From Saccharospirillum alexandrii (lineage in GTDB: Bacteria; Pseudomonadota; Gammaproteobacteria; Pseudomonadales; Natronospirillaceae), in contig NZ_RCIP01000006.1 in NCBI RefSeq assembly GCF_004000275.1, positions 62,001 through 126,000 of the forward strand: 64,000 nt of DNA. The letters run 5' to 3'. The notes below the pieces were generated by a model. It was given only the letters and a program-made list of their open reading frames with translations. It did not search any database and was not told the origin of the DNA. This document shows, piece by piece, positions 53,150 to 61,737 of this stretch. The position numbers and the translations under genes were made by a program. Positions within the stretch are counted from its first letter, which is position 1. Every line of letters begins with the position of its first letter.

Positions 53150-53902
53150 ATGAAGTACTGGCTAGTAATGGGTTGCAGTATATTATTGTCCTGGGCTCAT
53201 GCCGACCCCATTAAACTAGCAACCTCAGGTGGTTTCGCGCCTTTTACGGACCAGAACTGGAAAAACCAGGGCATGGTTATCCAGATTCTCGACCAGGTAA
53301 TGCGTGTTGCCGATTTCGAACCAGAAATCATCTTCCACGATGGCTGGGGGGAGTTAATCAGCGACACCGAGGCGGGTCTGTATGATGCCACCTTTCCCTG
53401 GTATTACAGCGCCGAACGGGATGAACAGTATTTGCTCTCTGACTCCCTGGCCTCAACCTACGTAATGCCCTACGTTGCCAAGAACAAGATATTCTCGGTC
53501 ACAACAAGAATGGACCTGGCAGGCTACCGGCTGTGCCGGCCAGCAGGCTACTTTACCCACGATCTCGAAGAACTCTTTGAAGACCCAAACACCGAACTGA
53601 TACAACCCAATACTCTGGTGGAATGCTTTGAGATGCTGGTAAGAGACGAGGTCGATGTCGTACCGGTCGATCTATTCTCGGCTAAAACGGCCATTGCCAG
53701 CACCTTCGAATCTGCCGATGAGGTACAACAACTGGGCATTGTATTCTCGCGTCAGTCAATGCATCTTTTAGTCTCGAGGAACCACCCCAATGGGGAAGAC
53801 ATTATTGCACGCGTTAACCAGGCGCTATCAAGACTGGAAATGCGAGGCATTTTGCAAGCCATTCGCCAGAACCATACATCCCTCTATCTGAAGCAGTTCT
53901 GA
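53150..53902 (+). CDS. Family-3 periplasmic solute-binding protein (orphan)
   Basis: 250 residues. Signal peptide ending at WAHA-DP, then IKLATSGGFAPFTDQNW and NQGMVIQILDQVMRVADFEPEIIFHDGWGEL, in the SBP_bac_3 pattern. No transporter is adjacent. Together with the copies at 13351 and 41133 it is the third such orphan. It borders the cassette array and is the last plus-strand gene I accept. Confidence 0.75.
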   Translation: MKYWLVMGCSILLSWAHADPIKLATSGGFAPFTDQNWKNQGMVIQILDQVMRVADFEPEIIFHDGWGELISDTEAGLYDATFPWYYSAERDEQYLLSDSLASTYVMPYVAKNKIFSVTTRMDLAGYRLCRPAGYFTHDLEELFEDPNTELIQPNTLVECFEMLVRDEVDVVPVDLFSAKTAIASTFESADEVQQLGIVFSRQSMHLLVSRNHPNGEDIIARVNQALSRLEMRGILQAIRQNHTSLYLKQF

Positions 53903-54024
53903 GCTGTTAACCCGCAAAACAGACAGGCTCGACGCTTACCGGCTTAGATACCATGTTACAGCCCGTATTTCGTGTATCTTGCTTTGGTTCACGATGCACC
54001 CATTTCCAATCTATATAAATTTAC

Positions 54025-54690
54025 TTAAAGCGACCTTGCAACCCGAAAGCCTAAGTCATCGATTTTATAGGCTGGGTGGCTGCGCCGACGGTTCGATGCC
54101 AAACACCCTCTACTGGCGTCACACCAGCCTCCGCCACGGAAAACCCGGTAAGTGCCGTAAACTACCGGGTCATAAACATCCCAACACCACTCCCATACAT
54201 TGCCAAGCATGTCGAATAGGCCGAACTCATTGGCAGCTTTTAAACCCACAACTTGCGTTGTGGCATTTGAGTTTTCCTCATACCAGGCAATGTCGTCAAT
54301 TGGACCATATTGGGCTGCGCTAATGCCGGCACGGCAGGCGTATTCCCATTCTGCATCGGTGGGTAGCCGATAGCCCTTAGCACCTTCAATGAACTCGATA
54401 GTTTGAGAACTCAGGTCAACACGATAGCAGCTATCCAGGCCCGAAGATTGTGACAGTGCGTTACAAAACTGAACGGCATCATACCAGGATACCGTCTCTA
54501 CTGGCCGACTATCCCCCACGAAAACAGAGGGAAACATCTGCATTACGGAACCATATAATTGCTGGGTGACAAGGTACTTGCTCAGTAAAAACGGCTCAAT
54601 TTGAACGGTCCATGATTCCTTCTTCCTATCATCCCGTAGCGTAATGGTGCCTTTAGGTATCGGAACCATCCATCCTTCAATTTCCCTCAC
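54025..54690 (-). CDS. Formylglycine-generating-enzyme/SUMF1-family protein
   Basis: 221 residues. MVPIPKGTITL at the start, YDAVQFCNALS, RLPTDAEWEYACRAG, FDMLGNVWEWCWDVYD and FRGGGWCDASRGCLASNRR are the FGE-sulfatase fold signatures. Many such proteins do not act on sulfatases, and no sulfatase is near. The start is uncertain: GTG 54690, or an ATG near MVPIPKG. Its 5' end abuts the half-site of the RibD-like cassette. Confidence 0.82.
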   Translation of the reverse strand: MREIEGWMVPIPKGTITLRDDRKKESWTVQIEPFLLSKYLVTQQLYGSVMQMFPSVFVGDSRPVETVSWYDAVQFCNALSQSSGLDSCYRVDLSSQTIEFIEGAKGYRLPTDAEWEYACRAGISAAQYGPIDDIAWYEENSNATTQVVGLKAANEFGLFDMLGNVWEWCWDVYDPVVYGTYRVFRGGGWCDASRGCLASNRRRSHPAYKIDDLGFRVARSL

Positions 54691-54725
54691 AGATCTTCCC
54701 TCAGAAATTTCGCATTGACCGTTAA

Positions 54726-55169
54726 TCAGACGTTATTTAGGTACTGCTTCAGGAACCCCTCCACTTCTTGTTCACAGACCCCTTCAACTACCTCGACCCC
54801 AGCTCGACGCAATTTCTCCAAACCCTGGCCATTGTTCCGTGGATCGGGGTCTGTCAACGCCACGACCACGCTGCTTACGCCTCGGCTGATCAATGCTTCG
54901 GCACAGGAAGGTGTTCTTCCCTGGAAGGAACAAGGCTCTAACGTCACATAAGCGGTTATTCCCGCTAGTGAACCCGCGTACCTGGCCAGGGCGTCTGCTT
55001 CCGCATGATGTCTGCCCGGAGCCTTGGTATACCCACTGGCAACCACAATTCCGTCTTTCACCAGAAGACACCCAACAGGTGGGTTTGGTAAACAGTCTGG
55101 CAGAGCCTTTCTGGATTCTGACAGAGCTAGCTTCATGAACGGTTCGTGTGATTTCAATGTGGGGCCCAA
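54726..55169 (-). CDS. RibD-type deaminase domain protein
   Basis: 147 residues, deaminase domain only (no reductase domain). HHAEADAL, VTLEPCSFQGRTPSCAEALI and a C-terminal VVVALTDPDPRNNGQGLEKLRRAGVEV are the CDA-fold zinc motifs of RibD. A stand-alone RibD-like domain in a cassette is a known type. The stop TGA lies in a GTTAATC half-site (54721-54727). Starts at TTG 55169 or ATG 55136. Confidence 0.8.
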   Translation of the reverse strand: MGPTLKSHEPFMKLALSESRKALPDCLPNPPVGCLLVKDGIVVASGYTKAPGRHHAEADALARYAGSLAGITAYVTLEPCSFQGRTPSCAEALISRGVSSVVVALTDPDPRNNGQGLEKLRRAGVEVVEGVCEQEVEGFLKQYLNNV

Positions 55170-55221
55170 AGAATGAGTACTGTTAACGATCTTGACACGC
55201 GCAGAGCGGTTTTCGCTCTAT

Positions 55222-55821
55222 TCACGACTTCTGCACAATAAGATACAGATGCAACTCCGGATACTGATCATATTCCAGATGTCTGCATATACAGCCTGAC
55301 TCTGAGATTACGTCCAGCAGCTTTGGTATACCTAAAGCCGAATAGTAAACCTCCGGCCCCATATAATCATCGGTATGCTCATTGGCCTCATCGAGCCCGC
55401 CAGTTGAAAAAATGAAGACGCCGCCCGGGTTCAAAGAGGACAACAATTTCTTGAGTACACTTTCGTGATCCTCTAGCGGAACGTGCCAAAGGCTATCCCA
55501 GGCAGTAATGAAATCGTAACGCTTTGTTGGCTGCCAGGAACACACATCGGCATGGTAGAACGTCACATCCGGGTACTTTTTCCTGGCTCTAGTAATCATT
55601 TCACCTGAAACATCGATGCCTTCAGGTGAAAAACCTTGTTCTAATAGCAGGTCAATAATTCGCCCGTTCCAGCCACAGCCAACATCCAGCGCAGCTCCGC
55701 GTCTATCCGTGAAGGCGATGGCGCGGTTGTGCTGAGATATTCCATTGTCGTTAGGAAACTTGTCGCTATCCCACAAATCAGCGATTTGATCGTAGGCCTT
55801 TCCAATCTGATGAGGTTGCAT
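55222..55821 (-). CDS. Class I SAM-dependent methyltransferase
   Basis: 199 residues. Motif I LDVGCGWNG (about 41), DVSGEM (about 64), FITAWDSLWHVPLEDH (about 105) and PGGVFIFSTGG are typical. Substrate unknown. ATG 55821 follows AGGATTC. A free-standing cassette gene. Confidence 0.82.
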   Translation of the reverse strand: MQPHQIGKAYDQIADLWDSDKFPNDNGISQHNRAIAFTDRRGAALDVGCGWNGRIIDLLLEQGFSPEGIDVSGEMITRARKKYPDVTFYHADVCSWQPTKRYDFITAWDSLWHVPLEDHESVLKKLLSSLNPGGVFIFSTGGLDEANEHTDDYMGPEVYYSALGIPKLLDVISESGCICRHLEYDQYPELHLYLIVQKS

Positions 55822-56222
55822 GGTTTAGAATCCTAACTGATGTTGGTTTTGCCGATACCTAGACCTAGAATCTTTTTCGCCACCAGAAGCATCTTTACCT
55901 AATAATGGTCTAGCTCAACCTTTAACAGCGAAGCGGCCACATCAGTGCCGCACATTGTATTGATAGCAGAACACGGTACAGGCAGCTCGGTTTCAAACAG
56001 ATTTCTCTGAAAACCCTTACCCAACCCCATTGCTCACTTATGCTAGGCCTCACTAGAGGCTCGCACGAGTTCCACAACCACTCACTATCAGAACTGGTCG
56101 CCCCTCACTCCGCTAGCTTCATAGTTAACCTGACCTAACAATATCACTGTCTAATGGGTCTCTATATCGATTATTCACCTCAATTACGCGGGAAAGCTCT
56201 CCTTCTTTAAGTAGGCCCCTCT
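55822..56222. other. Gap inside the cassette region
   Basis: 400 bp without a gene I accept. Its right end carries an attC-like site (56133-56228). The rest may be a decayed cassette. Confidence 0.4.
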
Positions 56223-56228
56223 TTATAG
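56133..56228. other. attC-like site (degenerate)
   Basis: ACCTAAC (56133-56139) fits the RYYYAAC half-site. At the other end TTTATAG (56222-56228) replaces GTTRRRY and contains the TAA stop of the next gene. 96 bp apart. One full and one altered half-site. Confidence 0.4.
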
Positions 56229-56597
56229 TCGCCTGTTCGCTTCTGGTTTTTTAGACCTGTTAACGAGTATATAGAGTAGAAGGCATGAAAGACCTAAGAG
56301 ACCAAAGAAAGCTGCACCAATCATTGAGTTTTCAGAGCCGAAGGTACCAAAAAGACCAATTGCATCGGTCGCTAGATACAGGCTGTAGATAAATACCGGA
56401 ATGAATAGGACGACAGAGACCATTTTTATTGATCTTCTTGGGCGTATCAACAACATTAGCGACAGACCTGTTGACACTACGATCATTAATGGAATACCCA
56501 CAACCAGAGTCAATAAGCCGCTGGATCCAGACGCCATAGCAATTGGCGAGCTAAGCAGCAATACTACCGCAGCAAGATGAAACCGTGTTTTTTCCAT
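56223..56597 (-). CDS. Small membrane protein, unknown
   Basis: 124 residues. Signal-like N-terminus and four hydrophobic segments (about 8-24, 26-46, 58-75, 90-112), followed by a short charged tail. Not recognised. Start ATG 56597. Its stop is inside the attC-like half-site at 56222-56228, as in cassette genes. Confidence 0.65.
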   Translation of the reverse strand: MEKTRFHLAAVVLLLSSPIAMASGSSGLLTLVVGIPLMIVVSTGLSLMLLIRPRRSIKMVSVVLFIPVFIYSLYLATDAIGLFGTFGSENSMIGAAFFGLLGLSCLLLYILVNRSKKPEANRRL

Positions 56598-56758
56598 GAA
56601 TCTCTATTATCCTTCTTGCGAACATTGGGCAACCGGGAAGTCCATTTACATCAGCTAAATCTAGCGAAAACGTGGCGTCATTGCCACTGAAGCAGCCGTC
56701 TCAACGTTTTCTCATGATAATCGAAGATTTAACTCCCACGCAGCGTACGCTCTAACCA

Positions 56759-57064
56759 TTAGTCTGCTAACACCTTGAAACGAATGAAGAACAGCTCATT
56801 CTCGCCCGGGTAGATTCTGCGAACAATCCATTTAAGCATGAAAACGAATGGAAGGTACTCCGCCTTGGCATGCTGGCGCTTCAGCTCGCTGTACTGCACC
56901 GGCTCGATACTGATGATTCGAATTCGACAGATCTTACTACCATCTTCGTCTAAGAGTGCATCGAGTTCCTGGCCGCTATGGTAATCACTGTCCGCTTTGT
57001 TGCGAACAGTGCCAGTCTTTTTACCAGAAAGGATCTGGCTCTTAAGTTTTCGGCTGAACATCAT
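56759..57064 (-). CDS. ASCH-domain protein
   Basis: 101 residues. FSRKLKSQILSGKKTGTVRNK at the start and a beta-barrel ending IYPGENELFFIRFKVL match ASCH domains (RNA-binding or RNA/nucleotide-processing fold). The start ATG 57064 overlaps almost exactly with the stop of the LysE fragment. A nested inverted repeat (GAAAACGT 56666-56673 / ACGTTTTC 56704-56711) lies in its 3' gap. Confidence 0.78.
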   Translation of the reverse strand: MMFSRKLKSQILSGKKTGTVRNKADSDYHSGQELDALLDEDGSKICRIRIISIEPVQYSELKRQHAKAEYLPFVFMLKWIVRRIYPGENELFFIRFKVLAD

Positions 57065-57065
57065 A

Positions 57066-57287
57066 TTAGCGTAAACCAACCTCACTGGCCGACGTAAAAA
57101 GAAGACGCACACCGAGCACGGCCAGTGCTGACCATATCGTTGCCACCGCTGTAATGCCAAAACCAGCAAAAAACGCAGCGGTTCGGGCGCTATGAGCAGC
57201 TAGGGTGGATACGACCAGAACATTCGCACCAGGTATCACCAGAACGACCCAATGGAGAATGCCGACCGCAAGCAAGGCTGAGAGCAT
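57066..57287 (-). pseudogene. Truncated LysE-family exporter
   Basis: 73-residue frame from ATG 57287, which is inside the end of the deaminase gene. It matches only the first two membrane helices of LysE exporters (HWVVLVIPGANVLVVSTLAAHSARTAAFFAGFGI) and ends in EVGLR. The remaining four helices are missing. A complete LysE lies at 58795-59409. Confidence 0.7.
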
Positions 57288-57288
57288 G

Positions 57289-57774
57289 CTATAACTCTTT
57301 TTCTCTGTGTAACCGACGATGCAGATCGTGTATCTGCTCGACAAGACTTGGCACCGGGCCTTCAACCCTAACGTTTGGTACCACCTCACGAATTGGCAAA
57401 GCTCTTACAGGCGGTGCCGGAACGCCCAGCTCAGACAGCCAGGCTGTCAGTTGCTCGGACGAGCTTACATAAACGATACGCCCCAGTCCGACCCAACCAT
57501 GGGCGGCTGCACACATAGGGCAATGCTCGCCCGATGTGTAGACGGTAGCCTCTGCCCTGGCTTCAGGGCTCATGTTCCCTGCAGCCCATCGTGCTATCTC
57601 GAACTCAGGGTGGCGGGTGTGGTCGCCAGAGGCAACGTGGTTGTGATCTTCAAACAGGACTTTACCGCCTGCTGATACCAGAACAGAGCCGAAGGGCTCA
57701 TCACCCAGCTCTAGCGCTTTCGTTGCAAGCTCTACACACCGGCGCAGATACGGCATGTCTTCATCATTTACCAT
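57289..57774 (-). CDS. Nucleoside/guanine deaminase-like (CDA-fold)
   Basis: 161 residues. HPEFEIARWAA (zinc His/Glu) and SGEHCPMCAAAHGWVGLGRIVYV (zinc Cys pair) are seen; the usual PCxMC has His in place of Pro. Similar to guanine or tRNA-type deaminases of the small cytosine deaminase superfamily. ATG 57774 has GGAG upstream. No attC-like site is seen between this gene and the LysE fragment, so the three ORFs 56759-57774 form one unit. Confidence 0.78.
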   Translation of the reverse strand: MVNDEDMPYLRRCVELATKALELGDEPFGSVLVSAGGKVLFEDHNHVASGDHTRHPEFEIARWAAGNMSPEARAEATVYTSGEHCPMCAAAHGWVGLGRIVYVSSSEQLTAWLSELGVPAPPVRALPIREVVPNVRVEGPVPSLVEQIHDLHRRLHREKEL

Positions 57775-57949
57775 AACAGGCTCCTCAACCACACGGTTTC
57801 CTACAATGGTGCAAAGGTCCCTTTGCGACTGATAACACGCTCACCAGCCTAATAGCGGCATCGCTTGAGCGTCAATACTTTGCGTGGTAGCCGACTACTG
57901 TATTGTCTTATTTAGTGGTTGGCTTATGGCACCTGACATAGATTAACAC

Positions 57950-58648
57950 TCAGACTATGCGAAGCTTTTTCAAACCGGTTAACACAAGTTGCTTCAAGTT
58001 AACGGGGGCAATAACGAACATAGCGACCCCCTTGTTAAAGTCGGGGTTTACGGCCTGAAAAAATCGAATCTCTGGTTTATCGCTAGCACGAAACGCCGCC
58101 AGATCGCTATCAGAATAACTACTTGCTCTTCCGACAGAGACTAAACACCGTGTTGAGATTGTCTTACTGATGTCGCCATTGCGATTAAAGCGTTCGAACA
58201 AGTCATTGGGTGCCTTATGCCTGGGATGTGGCCATATAATGGCAATATTTTTTGCAATGGCCCGGTACATAGCCGGGCTCAACATGGTGTCAGCATAATA
58301 ATGTTTGCGCCAGGGTCGGCGCAGCCAACATTTAATGCCCTCGGCCAAGGAAAACTGAAAGGTATTACCGCCTTTTCGATACTCCGGAATAAAGCCTGCT
58401 GACGCACGGATTAAAATGGCACCCAATTCATCGGTAAACACGAGCAAACAGTACCCTACAAGCTTTTCACCATGAAAGTACAACCGCAGTTTGCGCTGAA
58501 AGGCTTGTGGGTGATCAAAGTATTTGGCCATATAGTCGGCCGGTATTACGTTAGAAAAACTCGAAGCGATCACGCCACAGACCTCTACACGCTGCAGGTC
58601 AGTTAGCCATTGCTTCGTTTGTGTCAGGTCGACGAATCGTAACGCCAT
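57950..58648 (-). CDS. Unknown protein, GNAT-like
   Basis: 232 residues, not recognised with certainty. A stretch LVGYCLLVFTDELGAILIRASAGFIPEYRKGGN followed by a helix (about 62-110) has the look of a GNAT strand-loop-helix. The C-terminus is hydrophobic with KKLRIV. Start ATG 58648. An imperfect attC-like inverted repeat lies beyond its 5' end (58671-58762). Confidence 0.55.
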   Translation of the reverse strand: MALRFVDLTQTKQWLTDLQRVEVCGVIASSFSNVIPADYMAKYFDHPQAFQRKLRLYFHGEKLVGYCLLVFTDELGAILIRASAGFIPEYRKGGNTFQFSLAEGIKCWLRRPWRKHYYADTMLSPAMYRAIAKNIAIIWPHPRHKAPNDLFERFNRNGDISKTISTRCLVSVGRASSYSDSDLAAFRASDKPEIRFFQAVNPDFNKGVAMFVIAPVNLKQLVLTGLKKLRIV

Positions 58649-58670
58649 AAGTAGAACTCTAAAGGCTGCT

Positions 58671-58762
58671 CGTTAACAGTACGAGACGCTAAGTGGCAAG
58701 AAGGCTTTTTTCAGGAGAAAGCACCCAACGAACCTCCTGATTACTGACCTAATACGTTACCT
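58671..58762. other. attC-like inverted repeat (degenerate)
   Basis: GTTAAC (58672-58677) and GTTACCT (58756-58762) as outer boxes. Nested complementary segments CAGTA/TACTG (58677-58681, 58742-58746) and CAGGAG/CTCCTG (58712-58717, 58734-58739). Order and nesting fit an attC folded hairpin; half-sites are degenerate. Confidence 0.4.
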
Positions 58763-58794
58763 GTCCAGGTCCCAGGCGATTCTTCCTACTGGAG

Positions 58795-59409
58795 CTACCG
58801 TTCAGTAAAAGCAAGCTGTAGCCCCAAGCCCGCGAACGCTGTAGCAAAACTCCGGCGCAGCCAATTCTGCACCTTGGGTGACTCAATGACGGCGACTCTG
58901 AACACGTATGCAAGTTGCCCGTAGATGATGAAAACAACAAAGGTCATTGCCATAAATACTGCACTCAACCCAAGCAACTGACCTAAGGAAGACTGAGAAT
59001 CAGCGGTAACGAACTGGGGTAAGAAGGCAAGGAAGAAAATGGTTAGCTTTGGGTTGAGGATATTCAGCAGGAAACCCTTGACCACAAGCGAAGCACCATT
59101 GCCCGACCGCTTAACTTCCTGGACAGAGAATGCACTGCGATCGCGCCAGGTTGCAACTGCCAAATACAGTAGATACGCCACACCCGCATATTTGAGCACC
59201 TGAAATGCTATCGCGCTCGTATGCATAATGACAGCCAAGCCCAGAATTGTGGCTAACAGGTGCGGTACAATACCAAGTGTGCAGCCGAAAGAGGCATAAA
59301 GGCTTGCTCGACGCCCCCGCATTAAGCCTATAGACACCGTAAAGATGACTCCAGTACCTGGAATAAGCACAACAATCAAAGACGTCAGCAGAAATTCAGC
59401 GGTGAGCAT
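58795..59409 (-). CDS. LysE/RhtB-family exporter
   Basis: 204 residues, six hydrophobic segments. IPGTGVIFTVSIGLMRGRRASLYASFG and LLNILNPKLTIFFLAFLPQFV are family motifs. Complete, in contrast to the fragment at 57066-57287. ATG 59409. Substrate unknown; LysE genes are frequent cassette cargo. Confidence 0.85.
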   Translation of the reverse strand: MLTAEFLLTSLIVVLIPGTGVIFTVSIGLMRGRRASLYASFGCTLGIVPHLLATILGLAVIMHTSAIAFQVLKYAGVAYLLYLAVATWRDRSAFSVQEVKRSGNGASLVVKGFLLNILNPKLTIFFLAFLPQFVTADSQSSLGQLLGLSAVFMAMTFVVFIIYGQLAYVFRVAVIESPKVQNWLRRSFATAFAGLGLQLAFTER

Positions 59410-59505
59410 GCTAGAGAATCCTCTATTAGTTAGAACGGCGTTGCAAGCTCGGGTTTGTGGTCGTGGCGAAGCTTAAAAAAATGGGAATCATCGTGAGTAG
59501 CCTGG

Positions 59506-59964
59506 CTAGGCATTAAACCTTACTTGGTAGCCTTGCTTGTTCGCGGTGAATCCTGCCGACGAATAGAATCTATGGGTTGCTGGGTCATTAGAGCCTGTCA
59601 TGAGCGCTACCTTATAGCATCCGGCGCTTTGCGCGAAGTCTTTTCCGAATTTCAGCAGAGCCTTTCCAAAACCCAGATTCCGATACTCCCTTGCAACAAT
59701 AACATTTTCTATAATCGCGTATGGGCGTCCCGACCAGCTAAGGTTTGGACAAAGATTTACCGTACAAGTGCCTACCATACTGGTGTTGCAAAACGCGCCT
59801 ACAATGCAGCCACCAGATTCGAGTATTGATTTATAGATAACTTGCAGTTCTTCAATAGCAGGCCTTGGTGCTTGAGGCCGGTTAAAAGTGTCAATTAGGT
59901 CAAGTACTTCTTCAACTTCCGATGCCTGAATCTGCCGAACGTCCAATATTGACACTCCATTCAA
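59506..59964 (-). CDS. GNAT-family N-acetyltransferase
   Basis: 152 residues. IENVIVAREYRNLGFGKALLKFG is the acetyl-CoA motif and MTGSNDPATHRFYSSAGF the C-terminal one. Starts at TTG 59964 or a near-by TTG/GTG; GGAG lies before the internal alternatives. The stop TAG sits in CTAGGC, an altered attC half-site. Confidence 0.82.
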   Translation of the reverse strand: MNGVSILDVRQIQASEVEEVLDLIDTFNRPQAPRPAIEELQVIYKSILESGGCIVGAFCNTSMVGTCTVNLCPNLSWSGRPYAIIENVIVAREYRNLGFGKALLKFGKDFAQSAGCYKVALMTGSNDPATHRFYSSAGFTANKQGYQVRFNA

Positions 59965-59985
59965 TTACTGCAGTACTCAGCAACA

Positions 59986-60083
59986 ACTTAACCACAACGG
60001 CGAAAGAAACAAATAGAGGGCCGCTATTCAAGTTCCTGGTACCTGTAAATTCCATCACCGGCACTGATTCGCGCGTGTTAGGC
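59986..60083. other. attC site (two half-sites)
   Basis: ACTTAAC (59986-59992) fits RYYYAAC; GTTAGGC (60077-60083) fits GTTRRRY exactly. 98 bp with internal complementary pieces (GGCGAA near the left box and TTCGCG near the right; AATAG...CTATT between). It separates the GNAT from the next gene. Confidence 0.6.
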
Positions 60084-60104
60084 GTCCCGAATCTACCTAT
60101 GCCG

Positions 60105-60476
60105 TCATTTGGAAAATACTACGTAAGCCGCTAGCACAAGCATCAGGGCAGTTATAGGGCCCCACAAGCGTCTCTCCGCCCGGGATGGGGTGACCAAGTT
60201 AAGGGCCGTGCTCAGTGCCTGCACTGCAAGTGCAGCATATGCAGCCCACATCGACCAGTTTGGCATTACCCCGGCAGCCGAGGCTATTCCCGAACCCATA
60301 AACACCAGTAGCAGGATAGACAATGCCGCGCCTACTCGCCCCGCAACTGGCAGCGTACCTTCATAACGCCCACCTTGGGTCAACCGCCCCCAGGGTGCTC
60401 CAGCAATCAGAAAAACCTGAAAGACGATCACGCCTGAAACGATAATAACATAAGACATAGCGGCTATTTGGATCAT
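60105..60476 (-). CDS. Small four-helix membrane protein
   Basis: 123 residues. Four hydrophobic segments (about 6-26, 43-66, 72-92, 100-120). Not assigned; resembles small unknown membrane proteins found in cassettes. ATG 60476. Confidence 0.65.
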   Translation of the reverse strand: MIQIAAMSYVIIVSGVIVFQVFLIAGAPWGRLTQGGRYEGTLPVAGRVGAALSILLLVFMGSGIASAAGVMPNWSMWAAYAALAVQALSTALNLVTPSRAERRLWGPITALMLVLAAYVVFSK

Positions 60477-60933
60477 GAATGTACCTTTAGTTGGGCTCGT
60501 TTACGAGTAGCCTAAGCAAACGGTACTCAGCCTATTGTTGCTACTTCAGACCACCAGCCAAATAATGACTTTTCTTAAGAAATGCTGAGTATAGCTTTAA
60601 GTTTCAGGGATTTGCCTGACGCTAATAGTTATCGATATTGCTTATTTCCGACATTCTGTATTGAATTCTAACTTACTGATTATGTGAGAATATTGCTAAC
60701 CCATACAATTATTTGTCATACGAAATAACACGCTGTTATCTCTATTACTGACCGCACTTAGGTGCTCTTAAGAATCCCAATTCCAAGTAACAGAGAATAC
60801 CAACCTAGAATGAATTCCGAATCTCCAATGTACAATCAGCCTTTGACGCAGCTCTTACGTAAGCAACAGCTGCCTCATACTGCTTTCTATTACACTCTAA
60901 GCGAGAAAACTCCAGGTATGCATATGAGACATC
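60477..60933. other. AT-rich gap inside the cassette region
   Basis: About 460 bp, the most AT-rich piece of the window. A 70-codon plus-strand frame (60762-60974) exists but has no ribosome site and runs into the GNAT remnant; I do not accept it. Possible promoter-like TTGTCA and TATCTC fragments only. Confidence 0.4.
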
Positions 60934-61350
60934 TTAAACCCCAAACGGTTGAATGCCTTCACAAGCCATTCTAACCAAAATATCTTTCAAATCCTCGCTA
61001 TCAAGATGCTTTGCTCTATCAACTCCCTGTTTTATACATTGCCACCAAGTACGGTTTTCCATACCTGGTGCCAAGCGGTCCTTTTTGTGCCTAAAGCGCC
61101 CAAGCGCATAAATCGATAGTGTTAAAGCGATGTCATAGTCATTGTTGTTGCGGCATCGAAAAATGCTTCCCAGGTTGTACAAAGCCATGCAAAAGATAAA
61201 ACCTATTGACCTACCGCGGCGCGAGGCACTGAGGTGCAGTGGAGTCCTCAGCACCTGTGCCAGCGAGATGACCGACGCCAAAACAACGGCGCCTAAACCA
61301 TGCCCCTGAAAGTCAGGATCGACACACAGATGATCGAGAAAAGATGGTCC
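60934..61350 (-). pseudogene. 5'-truncated GNAT acetyltransferase
   Basis: The frame is open from after a TGA at 61351-61353 to the stop at 60934, with no ATG. It encodes the C-terminal two-thirds of a GNAT (SFLDHLCVDPDFQGHGLG, then a helix and a variable tail). The N-terminal strands that should precede it are absent, and the sequence upstream does not continue the family in any frame. Confidence 0.6.
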
Positions 61351-61439
61351 TCATTGTCTTTGGGGCAACAGCAAGTCACTCTGCTTGAGCGAAGGGATGG
61401 GCGTCGCCATTGCCAAAAATACAGGTAGAGCCTGCATTC

Positions 61440-61446
61440 GTTAGGC
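61440..61446. other. attC half-site GTTAGGC
   Basis: Exact GTTRRRY core containing the TAA stop of the YciI-like gene. The partner RYYYAAC was not identified at the expected distance to the left; the site borders the truncated GNAT, so one end may be lost. Confidence 0.55.
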
Positions 61447-61737
61447 GCTCATGCCGATAAGCCATGGCCGAACCTCGAAGAGTAAGACGCCCGATTTGAC
61501 GGCTGGATCTTCTGCGGCGAAGGCCGAAATCTCTGCCTCTGTAGCACCAGCGGCAGAAATCATCATTCCGCCACCAGTAGCATCGAGATGTGGACCACCC
61601 AGAGCAAGTTTCCCAGCTTCCAACAGCTTGCGGTAGTGACCGACATGCTCCATAACACCAGGCTGGTCAAACAGCGTCTTGCCCGCAAGCCACTGCGGAC
61701 CTGGCGTGTGAAACACGACAAACCGAACATCTTTCAT
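61441..61737 (-). CDS. YciI-like protein
   Basis: 98 residues. FVVFHTPGPQW, HVGHYRKLLEAGKLALGGPHLDATGGGMMI and EISAFAAEDPAVKSGVLLFEVRPW match the YciI/YCII superfamily (ferredoxin-like; catalysis by His-Asp suspected). ATG 61737 follows GGGGG. Its stop is inside GTTAGGC. Confidence 0.85.
   Translation of the reverse strand: MKDVRFVVFHTPGPQWLAGKTLFDQPGVMEHVGHYRKLLEAGKLALGGPHLDATGGGMMISAAGATEAEISAFAAEDPAVKSGVLLFEVRPWLIGMSA

Noticed and set aside
55200-55220. AGAGCG/CGCTCT hairpin as terminator
   Set aside because: Perfect 6-bp stem but no T-run on either strand at the right distance; may be part of a degraded attC.
60762-60974. 70-codon plus-strand frame
   Set aside because: No ribosome site, unusual composition, runs into the GNAT remnant.
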